From NCBI GenBank assembly GCA_959601045.1, contig CAUGNZ010000017.1, forward strand, positions 1 to 43,782: 43,782 nucleotides of DNA, written 5' to 3'. Shown here in pieces: positions 7,796 through 15,208 of this stretch. Source of the stretch: an uncultured Collinsella sp. GTDB taxonomy: Bacteria > Actinomycetota > Coriobacteriia > Coriobacteriales > Coriobacteriaceae. The position numbers and the translations under genes were made by a program. Below the pieces are notes generated by a model. That model was not told the DNA's origin. It did no database searches and was given only the letters and a program-made list of their open reading frames with translations. Numbering within the stretch: position 1 is the first letter of the stretch; every line of letters starts with the position of its first letter.

Positions 7796-8716
7796 CTACT
7801 CCTCCCCCATGAGCTCGCCGGCGTTGCGGCGCAACCACTCAAAGCACAGCGCGGTAGTCGCCTGGGCAACATTGAGGCTCTCGGTCATGCCGCGTTGGGG
7901 AAGCCTGGTCAAAAAGTCGCATTTCTCGAGCACCAGACGCGAGATGCCGTCGCCCTCGGAGCCCATGACGAGCGCCACGCGGCCCTCGAAGGGAGCGTCC
8001 CAGCAACTGCCTTCGGCATGCTCGGAAGCGCCGCCCACCCAAAAGCCAGCGGCCTTGAGGTCGTCAAGCGCTCGGGCAATGTTGGGAACCTGCGCGATGG
8101 GCAGGTGCATGACGGCACCGGCAGAGGTCTTGTAGCTGCCCACGGTCACGCCGGCGGCGCGCTTGTTGGCAATGATGACGCCCGCCGCGCCCACGACCTC
8201 GGCGGAGCGCACGATGGCGCCAAAGTTACCGTCATCGGTCACATGGTCGAGCACCACGACGAGCGCCGGTCCGTCACCCGCGCGATCGAGGATATCGGCA
8301 ACATCGGCATAGGGGAAGTTGCCCACCTCGAGCGCAATGCCCTGGTGAGCGCCATGGCTCGACAGCGCATCGAGCTGCGCGCGCGGCACATACTTAATGC
8401 GGACGCCTGCGGCGTTGAGGTCGTCGACCAGACGCGACAAGGCGGCATCGCGCTCCCCGCCCTCGGCGATGAGCGCGCACTTGGCGGGAAAGCCGGTACG
8501 CAGCGCCTCGGCGGCGGCACGGCGACCTTCGATAAACTCGCCCTTGGGCACCTGAACGTTGTCGCGGTTGCGATCTCGCTGCGGACGCGCAGCCTGGGCA
8601 TGGGAGCGCTCGCGCTGGCCCTTGGAAGCGGCAGCGCGGTCATTACGGCGAATCGGACGCGAGCCAGAAGCGGCCTGCTTGCCGCCACGAGGCGCACGCT
8701 TGCGATTGTCAGCCAT
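7796..8716 (-). CDS. rlmB: 23S rRNA 2'-O-ribose methyltransferase (TrmH/RlmB family)
   Basis: SPOUT-class methyltransferase, likely acting on 23S rRNA G2251 equivalents with S-adenosylmethionine. After a basic, low-complexity N-terminal ~65 residues comes the substrate-binding domain (EFIEGRRAAAEAL). The catalytic SPOUT domain follows with the three conserved motifs NFGAIVRSAEVVGA, LVMGSEGDGIS and SLNVAQATTALCFEW. I chose the ATG at 8716 (MADNRK) because AGGAGG lies eight bases upstream; an earlier in-frame ATG at 8737 lacks this. The gene follows cysS and precedes the NYN nuclease, the cysS-rlmB-yacP order known from firmicutes. The exact target base is inferred from family. Confidence 0.92.
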   Translation of the reverse strand: MADNRKRAPRGGKQAASGSRPIRRNDRAAASKGQRERSHAQAARPQRDRNRDNVQVPKGEFIEGRRAAAEALRTGFPAKCALIAEGGERDAALSRLVDDLNAAGVRIKYVPRAQLDALSSHGAHQGIALEVGNFPYADVADILDRAGDGPALVVVLDHVTDDGNFGAIVRSAEVVGAAGVIIANKRAAGVTVGSYKTSAGAVMHLPIAQVPNIARALDDLKAAGFWVGGASEHAEGSCWDAPFEGRVALVMGSEGDGISRLVLEKCDFLTRLPQRGMTESLNVAQATTALCFEWLRRNAGELMGEE

Positions 8717-8747
8717 AAAGCGACCTCCTAAATACAACTATCAAACG

Positions 8748-8791
8748 AAACAAAATAAACGACCGCCCATGAATATTAATTCGGGCGGTCG
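8748..8791 (-). terminator. Intrinsic terminator between cysS and rlmB
   Basis: The minus strand has a 9-bp perfect stem CGACCGCCC/GGGCGGTCG (8791-8783 with 8768-8760), a 14-base loop, then GTTTATTTTG. It would end the disA-ispD-ispF-cysS transcript before rlmB. Confidence 0.8.
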
Positions 8792-8795
8792 GTAC

Positions 8796-8895
8796 GGGTT
8801 TTCCAAGTGCCCGAGATTGCCGTGAAAGAGGAGCGACGCGTACTTGAGTACGCGAGCGACGGTTTGAACGGCAAGGTCGGGTGCTTGGGAAACCC
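8796..8895. ncRNA. Structured ~100-base element 3' of cysS, copy A of a shared fold
   Basis: A long nested hairpin. Outer stem 8796-8814 pairs with 8877-8895 almost without break (wobbles only on the plus strand). A 2x2 purine mismatch (GA/GG) follows, then 7 bp TTGCCGT/ACGGCAA, a large internal loop beginning GAAAGA and ending GTTTGA, and a terminal 7-bp hairpin with loop TTGA (8837-8854). The same architecture occurs at 20757-20855. Purine mismatches and G-U pairs suggest plus-strand RNA, but both flanking genes are on the minus strand, so the transcribed strand is uncertain. Confidence 0.5.
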
Positions 8896-8902
8896 GCAGG
8901 GA

Positions 8903-10369
8903 TTAGAGAGTCTTGATACGGGTGCCGGCGGCAGTATCCTCAATCGTCAGGCCCAGGTCCTTGAGCTGATCACGGATGGCATCCGCCAGATCCCAGTTCT
9001 TGGCGGCACGGGCCTCGGCGCGAGCCTCGAGAATCTTGGCAGCGGCCTCATCCACGTCGTCGCCCGTGTAGGCGACCAGACCGGCGGCAACGCCCAGCAG
9101 TCCCAGCGGCAGCTCGACCTTGGGCTCGGGAAGCTCGACGCCAAACGTATCGAGCAGCTCGGCCAGTGTATCGGCGGCAGCCAGGACTGCGGCCTTGTCG
9201 GCAGCGTCGCCCGCCTGCTCCAGGTACTGGTTGCACTCGGTCACAAAGCCAAAGACAGCGCCCATGGCACCGGCGGTGTTAAAGTCGTCGTCCATGCACT
9301 CCTTAAAGGTGGCGCGGGTCTCGGCGGCCTTGGCGGCAAACGCCTCGGATGCTGCCTCATCGGCATCGGCCGTCGCATGGTTCGCGGCCCAGCGCAGGTT
9401 CTCGACCGTGCCGGCGATACGCGTGAGCGAGTTCTCGGCACCCTCCAGGCGCTCCCAAGAAAAGTCGAGCGGTGAGCGATAGCTCGTCTGCAGCATCAGC
9501 AAGCGCAGAGCCGCGGCAGAGTGCTGCTCGAGCACCTCGGCCAGCGTAAAGAAGTTACCGAGCGACTTGGACATCTTCTCGCCGTCGACCAGCAGCATGC
9601 CCGTGTGCATCCAGGTGTTGGAGAAGCCCTGGTGCCAGGCGCAGGTAGCCTGGGCGCACTCGTTTTCGTGATGCGGGAAGGCAAGGTCGGAGCCACCGCC
9701 GTGGATGTCGATCGGGGTGCCCAGGTAGCGGTGCACCATGGCGGCGCACTCGGTGTGCCAGCCGGGACGGCCCTCGCCCCAGGGGCTCGGCCAGCTGGGC
9801 TCGCCGGGTTTGGCGGCCTTCCACAGGGCAAAGTCGAGCGGGTCGTTCTTGTCCTCGTTCTCCTCGATGCGCGCGCCAACCATAAGGTCGTCGATGTTGC
9901 GGCCCGAGACCTGACCATAGTTGGGATCGCTGCGCACGGCAAAGTACACGTCGCCGTTATCGGCTGCGTAAGCGTGGCCCTGCTCGATAAGCGTCTTGAT
10001 CATGGCGATCATGGGACCGATCTCTTTGGTGGCGCGGGGACGCACATCGGGATCGAGCACGTTGGCAGCGCGCATAACGCCGATGAACTTGTCGGAGAAC
10101 TCCGTCGCGACCTCGGCGGCCGTACGGCCCTGCTCGTTGGCGCGCTTGATGATCTTGTCATCGACATCGGTGAGGTTCTGGGCGAACGTGACCTCGTAGC
10201 CGCTCGCGATGAGCCAGCGACGAATCACGTCAAAGCTGATGAACGTGCGGGCATTGCCGATGTGGATGTTGTCGTAGACCGTGGGGCCGCACACGTACAT
10301 GCGGACCTTGCCGGACTCGATGGGCTGGAACTCTTCCTTTTTATGGGTAGCGCTGTTGTAGATACGCAT
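8903..10369 (-). CDS. cysS: Cysteinyl-tRNA synthetase
   Basis: Class I synthetase that charges tRNA-Cys in the cytoplasm. The HIGH motif appears as NIHIGNART near residue 36, and KMSKS as GEKMSKSLGN near 267. Zinc-site features (MYVCGPTVYD, GWHTECAAM, HHENECAQ) are present. The length of 488 residues is normal. The start ATG is preceded by AAGGAG. The gene begins 3 bases after the ispF stop, so it is part of the disA-ispD-ispF-cysS unit. Its stop lies 8 bases from the edge of a structured element and 112 bases from a strong terminator. Confidence 0.97.
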   Translation of the reverse strand: MRIYNSATHKKEEFQPIESGKVRMYVCGPTVYDNIHIGNARTFISFDVIRRWLIASGYEVTFAQNLTDVDDKIIKRANEQGRTAAEVATEFSDKFIGVMRAANVLDPDVRPRATKEIGPMIAMIKTLIEQGHAYAADNGDVYFAVRSDPNYGQVSGRNIDDLMVGARIEENEDKNDPLDFALWKAAKPGEPSWPSPWGEGRPGWHTECAAMVHRYLGTPIDIHGGGSDLAFPHHENECAQATCAWHQGFSNTWMHTGMLLVDGEKMSKSLGNFFTLAEVLEQHSAAALRLLMLQTSYRSPLDFSWERLEGAENSLTRIAGTVENLRWAANHATADADEAASEAFAAKAAETRATFKECMDDDFNTAGAMGAVFGFVTECNQYLEQAGDAADKAAVLAAADTLAELLDTFGVELPEPKVELPLGLLGVAAGLVAYTGDDVDEAAAKILEARAEARAAKNWDLADAIRDQLKDLGLTIEDTAAGTRIKTL

Positions 10370-10372
10370 TCG

Positions 10373-10867
10373 TTACTCCTTAACGGTTTTCTGTAGCAGG
10401 CAGACGGCCCAGGCACCGATTCCCTCGCCCTGACCTTCCCAACCGAGCTTTTCGGTCGTAGTGGCGGCGACGCCCACGTTTTCCACGTCAACGCCCAGGG
10501 CATGGGCAAGGTTGGCGCGCATGGCATCGCGGTGCGGGGTGATCTTGGGTTGCTGACAGGCAATGGTGCAATCGGCATCGACAAACTCAAAGCCCAGCTC
10601 GCGCGCATAGTCCATCACGCGAGCGAGCAGCACCATCGAATCGGCACCCTCGTAGGCGGGATCGGTGTCGGGGAATAGCTTGCCGATGTCTCCTCCGCGG
10701 CAGGCGCCCAGAATGGCGTCGGCCAAGGCATGCGCGAGCACATCGGCATCCGAGTGGCCCAGCAGGCCGCGCTCGTAGGGGATGTCGACCCCGCCGATGA
10801 TACATCGACGCCCCTCCACCAAACGGTGGACGTCGTAGCCGTGGCCAATGCGCAGGTTACTGAACAT
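10373..10867 (-). CDS. ispF: 2-C-methyl-D-erythritol 2,4-cyclodiphosphate synthase
   Basis: Cyclises CDP-methylerythritol phosphate in the MEP isoprenoid pathway, releasing CMP. The metal-binding GHGYDVH is at residues 8-14. GHSDADVLAHALADA carries the second metal ligands and FPDTDPAY matches the family. The C-terminal ATTTEKLGWEGQGEGI is the canonical nucleotide-binding end. At 164 residues it has the usual length. It overlaps the end of ispD by 11 bases, implying translational coupling. Confidence 0.97.
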   Translation of the reverse strand: MFSNLRIGHGYDVHRLVEGRRCIIGGVDIPYERGLLGHSDADVLAHALADAILGACRGGDIGKLFPDTDPAYEGADSMVLLARVMDYARELGFEFVDADCTIACQQPKITPHRDAMRANLAHALGVDVENVGVAATTTEKLGWEGQGEGIGAWAVCLLQKTVKE

Positions 10868-11585
10868 GGGGAAGGTCCTCTCCCTCGGCCATGCGACCGA
10901 GCAGAATCGCGGTTACGGGACGCAGGTCCTCGGGCACCGTCACCTTAAGGTTATCGCGCGGGCTCTGGACGCAGCGAACGCGCCCGCCCATGCGCTCGAC
11001 CAGCGAAGAATCGTCGGTACCGATAAAGCCCTCGGCGATAGCAGCGGCGTGAGCGCGCTTCATAGCGTCGACGCCAAAGATCTGCGGCGTCTGTGCAGCC
11101 CAATAGAGTTCACGCGGCGGCGTCTCCACGATATTATCACCGTCGACGATCTTGAGCGTGTCGATCGCGGGCTGACCGCACACGACACCGTCGAGCGAGC
11201 GGTCGCCCACAAGCACGTCGATCGCATGATCGATGGCCTCGGTCGTGATGAGCGGACGGGCGCCGTCGTGGATGGCGACATATTCGAAACCCGCCGGAAC
11301 CGCATGCACGCCGGCACGGGTGGAATCCTGGCGGGTATCGCCGGCATCGGCAAAACTGATGGGCGTGTCATAGTCAAACGGATCGATGGCCAGGCGGCGC
11401 ATCTCGGCACGACGCTCGGCGGGGCAAACCACGACGATGTGGCCGACCTTATCGCTCCGATCAAATGCGCGGATGGACCAGCTCATAAGCGGACGACCCG
11501 CTACATTGACGAGCTGCTTGCCACCGGGGTTACCAAAGCGCTGGCCGCTGCCACCGGCAACGACCACGGCGCATACGGGCGCCAT
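10857..11585 (-). CDS. ispD: 2-C-methyl-D-erythritol 4-phosphate cytidylyltransferase
   Basis: Transfers CMP from CTP to methylerythritol phosphate in the MEP pathway. The N-terminal VVAGGSGQRFGNPGGKQ is the CTP-binding loop of the family with its conserved Arg and Lys. VAIHDGARP is the substrate signature, and QTPQIF plus TDDSSLVE appear in order. The length of 242 residues is close to normal. Its start shares a base with the end of disA and its end overlaps ispF, so the three genes are tightly coupled. Confidence 0.96.
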   Translation of the reverse strand: MAPVCAVVVAGGSGQRFGNPGGKQLVNVAGRPLMSWSIRAFDRSDKVGHIVVVCPAERRAEMRRLAIDPFDYDTPISFADAGDTRQDSTRAGVHAVPAGFEYVAIHDGARPLITTEAIDHAIDVLVGDRSLDGVVCGQPAIDTLKIVDGDNIVETPPRELYWAAQTPQIFGVDAMKRAHAAAIAEGFIGTDDSSLVERMGGRVRCVQSPRDNLKVTVPEDLRPVTAILLGRMAEGEDLPHVQ

Positions 11586-12652
11586 TATGCGTTCCCCTGT
11601 TTGGTGCCCTTCATGCGGTACAGGGAGTCCGCAAGAATGGCAGGGTTGTTAACGCCAAAGTCGCCCAAGCGCTCCGGGTCCTCGCTGATGTCGTCCATGA
11701 GCTCCTGCAACGAGCCGTACTCGTCGACGATTTTCTCGGCCACGCCGTCGCGCACGACGGACACGCGCGAAAGCGTACGCAGGCCCAGCGGTGTCATGAC
11801 GGAGTCCTCGTCCAGGTCGTCGTAACCCAGAACTGCCGCCACATGCTGTGGGTCGGACAGGTCCTTAGGTGTCATACGGCTCAGGTTGGCGCGAATCTTC
11901 TCGGCATTAGCCTCGGAAGAATCACTTGCGTAGTCGCGGATCATCAGGTCATACTCGGTATCCATGCTGGAGCCCGCGAGCTGCTCGAGCTGCATCTGCA
12001 CGAGCTTGCCCTGGTTGCCCAACTTGACGATGCAATCCTTAAGCTCGGTCTTTGCCTGCTGCATGATCTCGAAGCTCGAGAAAATACCGGTAATGTCGGC
12101 GAGCGTAACGTAGTCGTCGAGCTCGAGGGCCGTCAGGCGCAGCAGGGAGCGGTCGAGCGACTGACGGGTAGTCTGGAGCGTGGCGACGAGCTGGTTGACC
12201 GAGCTCATGATAGTGGTGACGGGCTGGATCTCGTAGCTCTTGCCGTGAACGTACACGTTGACGACGGCACGACGGGCCGAGACCGAGATCACAATGGCAT
12301 CGGTGAGCACCGACATGCGAGCGGCGGTGCGATGACGCATACCCGTCTCGCTCGTGGCGAGCGAGGGATCGGGATTGAGATGGAAATTGGCGCGCAGAAT
12401 CTGGGTGAGGTCGCCGTCGATAACGATGGCGCCATCCATCTTGGAGAGCTCGAACAGACGGTTCGAGGTGAACGAAATGTTGAGCGGAAAGCCGTCATTA
12501 CCGGCAGCGAGCACGTTTTCGGTGTCGCCAACGCAGATAAGGGCGCCCAGGTGACCGGCGATGATCATGTCGAGGGCAGTGCGGATCGGCTGACCAGGTG
12601 CCGTCAGGCGGATGGCCTGTTCCATACGCTTTTGCAGCTCGTTCTTATCCAA
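11585..12652 (-). CDS. disA: DNA integrity scanning diadenylate cyclase
   Basis: Makes the second messenger c-di-AMP from two ATP and scans DNA for lesions. The N-terminal DAC domain has the catalytic MDGAIVIDGD (about 72-81) and GMRHRTAARMS (about 105-115). A helical linker follows, then a C-terminal helix-hairpin-helix DNA-binding domain from about residue 280. At 355 residues it is full length. The start codon appears to be TTG at 12652, supported by GGGAG seven bases upstream; the nearby ATG is out of frame. No radA neighbour is visible. Placement at the head of an ispD-ispF operon suggests shared expression rather than shared function. Confidence 0.95.
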   Translation of the reverse strand: MDKNELQKRMEQAIRLTAPGQPIRTALDMIIAGHLGALICVGDTENVLAAGNDGFPLNISFTSNRLFELSKMDGAIVIDGDLTQILRANFHLNPDPSLATSETGMRHRTAARMSVLTDAIVISVSARRAVVNVYVHGKSYEIQPVTTIMSSVNQLVATLQTTRQSLDRSLLRLTALELDDYVTLADITGIFSSFEIMQQAKTELKDCIVKLGNQGKLVQMQLEQLAGSSMDTEYDLMIRDYASDSSEANAEKIRANLSRMTPKDLSDPQHVAAVLGYDDLDEDSVMTPLGLRTLSRVSVVRDGVAEKIVDEYGSLQELMDDISEDPERLGDFGVNNPAILADSLYRMKGTKQGNA

Positions 12653-12787
12653 GGCATCGCTCCCATCGTATACGCTCCATAAACGCTAAATAGTTTCTCA
12701 CGGTTTGTCCCTGCGGCGCTTGCGAAATCCGATGCTTACAGAATGAGCGAACACCGCTAAGATAGCTAATTTGGGACGGGCTCTTTT

Positions 12788-12872
12788 GACTACCCAATCA
12801 ACCATGTGCCAAGGTTAGTCTTTTTGTTGCTCCCCCAAGAGGTACACGCGGGCCTGCCCGCAGAGAGGGAGC
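12788..12872 (+). promoter_or_regulatory. Structured mntP leader: terminator-like hairpin plus hairpin pairing the RBS
   Basis: GACTACCC (12788-12795) pairs with GGTTAGTC (12813-12820), with one mismatch, and is followed by TTTTTG. Next, GCTCCC (12829-12834) pairs with GGGAGC (12867-12872), enclosing the hairpin GCGGG-CCTG-CCCGC (12848-12861). GGGAG is also the ribosome binding site, seven bases before the mntP ATG. The layout suits a conditional leader. I could not match it to the known yybP-ykoY manganese riboswitch consensus. Confidence 0.5.
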
Positions 12873-12878
12873 CAGACT

Positions 12879-13457
12879 ATGGGACTCGTAGAGCTCGTGT
12901 TGCTCGCCATTGGCCTTTCGATGGACGCCTTTGCCGTTTCCATCTGCAAGGGCCTTGGCATGAAGAAGATCAACCTTAAGGTCGCCGTGGTGCTCGGCCT
13001 GTTCTTTGGCGGCTTCCAGGCCGGCATGCCCGTGATCGGATGGGCGCTTGGCAGCCAGTTTATGGGTATCATCGGCCCCATCGACCACTGGATTGCCTTT
13101 ATCCTTTTGGCCTTTATCGGCGGCAAAATGCTGTGGGAAGCCTTTACCGAGGACGAGGATGAAGGCGACGGCAAGGATGCCGAAAAGATTGACCTGGGCG
13201 AGTACATGATCCTCGCCATCGCCACCTCAATCGACGCCCTAGCCGTTGGCATCTCATTTGCCGCGCTCTCGGTCGACATCGTTCCCGCCGTATCGCTTAT
13301 CGGCGTCACAACGTTTATCTTCTCCGTCGCCGGCGTAGCGATCGGCCACACCTTTGGCGCGCGCTACGAAAAACCCGCCACCATCGTGGGCGGCGTCGTG
13401 CTCATCCTCATCGGGCTTAAGATCTTGCTTGAGCATCTGGGGATTTTGGCGCTGTAA
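12879..13457 (+). CDS. mntP: Manganese efflux pump MntP
   Basis: Six-helix membrane exporter of Mn(II). Two homologous halves are visible, each with the conserved aspartate motif: LSMDAFAVSICKG in helix 1 and TSIDALAVGISFA in helix 4. An acidic loop (TEDEDEGDGKDAEK) separates the halves. The 192-residue length is typical. The gene stands alone on the plus strand between minus-strand disA and pepD and has a terminator just after its stop. Its leader can fold to hide the ribosome binding site, which fits metal-dependent control. Confidence 0.94.
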   Translation: MGLVELVLLAIGLSMDAFAVSICKGLGMKKINLKVAVVLGLFFGGFQAGMPVIGWALGSQFMGIIGPIDHWIAFILLAFIGGKMLWEAFTEDEDEGDGKDAEKIDLGEYMILAIATSIDALAVGISFAALSVDIVPAVSLIGVTTFIFSVAGVAIGHTFGARYEKPATIVGGVVLILIGLKILLEHLGILAL

Positions 13458-13463
13458 CGAATA

Positions 13464-13497
13464 ACGGCCGCCCGGCATTACGTCAGGCGGCCGTTTT
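13464..13497 (+). terminator. Intrinsic terminator of mntP
   Basis: ACGGCCGCC (13464-13472) pairs with GGCGGCCGT (13486-13494), then TTTT. It lies just after the mntP stop. The reverse strand would give only a weak U-run for pepD. Confidence 0.85.
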
Positions 13498-13537
13498 CAT
13501 AGCCAGCCGTTTTAGAGCGGCTTAGTCAAGGCGACCT

Positions 13538-14995
13538 TTACGCAGCAAGGCGCTTGAGAACGTCGATGAGCAGCTCGTAGAAGCGCTCGGCAGAAGCGAG
13601 CTCCATGCTCTCGTCCGGGGTGTGGACATCGGAGAGCGTCGGGCCCACGGCGATGGCGTCCAGGCCGTGCAGGGCCTCGGCAAACAGGCCGCACTCAAGG
13701 CCGGCGTGAATGGACTCGATGCGCAGCTCGGAGCCAAAGAGCTCGCGATAGCTCTCGACAAAGACGTCGCGGACTGGCGAATGCTCGGCATAGCTCCAGC
13801 CGGGATACTCGAACTCGAACTTGGCGTCGAAGCCCAGGACATCGGCCAGCGTCTGCAGGCGGTCCTTGAACTCGTTCTGCAGCGAGGTGATCGAGGAGCG
13901 CGGAGACAGCATGATCTTGACCTCGTCGTCAGAAGTGGCAACCACACCGATATTGGAGGAAACCTCGACGGAGCCGTCGGTGGCGACGTTGCGGCGAATC
14001 ACGCCGTTAGGAGCAAGACGCAGGGCGCGGATGAGGGCAAGCGCGGACTTCTGATCCATGGCCTCGACCTCGGCGTCGTCGGCAATCTCGACGGTGCAGG
14101 TAAAGCCGGGGTCGAAGACCTCGAGCTCGGCAGTGACGTCGGCGATGATGCCCTTGGCGACCTGAGCCGCGGCTTCGGCCGCAGCATGATCGGCATAGAC
14201 CAGAACGGCCTTGCACTCACGGTTGATGGCGTTGTCCTTGGTGCCGCCGTTGAAGCTGACGATGGCGGGCTCGCCGGCAACCATCAGACGATCGATGATG
14301 CGGGCCATGATGAGGTTGCCGTTGCCGCGCTCCAGGTTGATATCGCTGCCGGAGTGACCGCCCAGCAGGCCGGAGATGTCGAGCGTGAGGGCGCTACCGG
14401 TCTTGTGCTCGCGCGCGATCGGGCAGGTGTAGGTAACGACGACGCCGCCGGCGCAGCTGACGGTAGCAACGCCCTCTTCCTCGGAGTCAAGGTTAATCAT
14501 GGTGCGGGCGCTAATCTGGGACTTGTCGAGTGTCTCGGCGCCGACCAGGCCAGTCTCCTCGTCGGTGGTGAATACGCACTCGAGGGCCGGATGGACAATC
14601 GAATCATCGTTGAGCACGGTAAGCATAAGCGCGACGGCGATACCGTTGTCGGCGCCCAGAGTGGTGCCGTTAGCGGTGAGGACGCCGTCCTTGACGACCA
14701 GGTCGATACCATCGGTCGTAAAGTCGTGCTCAACGGAGCCCAACTTGTCGCACACCATATCGATGTGGCCCTGCAGCATCACGGTCGAGGCATTCTCGGC
14801 ACCGGCAGATGCGGGCTTGCGAATGATGACGTTGTAGACCTCGTCCTGATACACATCGAGGCCGCGCTCCTTGGCAAACGCAACCAGGAAATCGCTGATG
14901 CCCTTCTCGTTGCCAGACCCACGGGGGATCGCGCTGACCTCCTCAAAGAAATGGAACAGCTGGGCGGGCTCGTAGCCGGTAATCTTGTAGTCCAT
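13538..14995 (-). CDS. pepD: Aminoacyl-histidine dipeptidase (PepD, peptidase M20)
   Basis: Zinc-dependent cytosolic dipeptidase that cleaves Xaa-His and similar dipeptides. M20 metal-site motifs are VMLQGHIDMV, TLGADNGIAVAL and FTTDEETGLVGA, with the later metal ligand in the LDSEEEG region. GLLGGHSGSDI matches the dimerisation-domain histidine motif. I chose the ATG at 14995 (MDYKITGYEP) because AAGGAGG precedes it by five bases; this gives 485 residues, the usual length. The open frame upstream to 15100 has no such support. Confidence 0.94.
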   Translation of the reverse strand: MDYKITGYEPAQLFHFFEEVSAIPRGSGNEKGISDFLVAFAKERGLDVYQDEVYNVIIRKPASAGAENASTVMLQGHIDMVCDKLGSVEHDFTTDGIDLVVKDGVLTANGTTLGADNGIAVALMLTVLNDDSIVHPALECVFTTDEETGLVGAETLDKSQISARTMINLDSEEEGVATVSCAGGVVVTYTCPIAREHKTGSALTLDISGLLGGHSGSDINLERGNGNLIMARIIDRLMVAGEPAIVSFNGGTKDNAINRECKAVLVYADHAAAEAAAQVAKGIIADVTAELEVFDPGFTCTVEIADDAEVEAMDQKSALALIRALRLAPNGVIRRNVATDGSVEVSSNIGVVATSDDEVKIMLSPRSSITSLQNEFKDRLQTLADVLGFDAKFEFEYPGWSYAEHSPVRDVFVESYRELFGSELRIESIHAGLECGLFAEALHGLDAIAVGPTLSDVHTPDESMELASAERFYELLIDVLKRLAA

Positions 14996-15144
14996 GGTGC
15001 CTCCTTGGCGCAACTGGTTAGACAATAAGACATGCGCCTTGTATATTCCCAGACTTTGTTTGCATAAACCAGTCGAATACGCCGAGCGCTCTCGCATCAT
15101 CGGCTAACGGCGAACCGCATAGCGTAACGGCCACAACTTCGCAG

Positions 15145-15183
15145 CTCTACAAATCGAGGCGCCCTTGCCAGAACGCCTCGATT
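15145..15183 (-). terminator. Intrinsic terminator of clpC
   Basis: On the minus strand AATCGAGGCG (15183-15174) pairs with CGCCTCGATT (15161-15152), a 10-bp perfect stem with a 12-base loop, followed by TGTAG. The U-run is weak. Confidence 0.6.
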
Positions 15184-15208
15184 ACACGTATCAAATTGTC
15201 GCCACAAC

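Noticed and set aside
12721..12878. yybP-ykoY manganese riboswitch upstream of mntP
   Set aside because: The conserved junction loop sequences were not found, so only an uncharacterised structured leader is reported.
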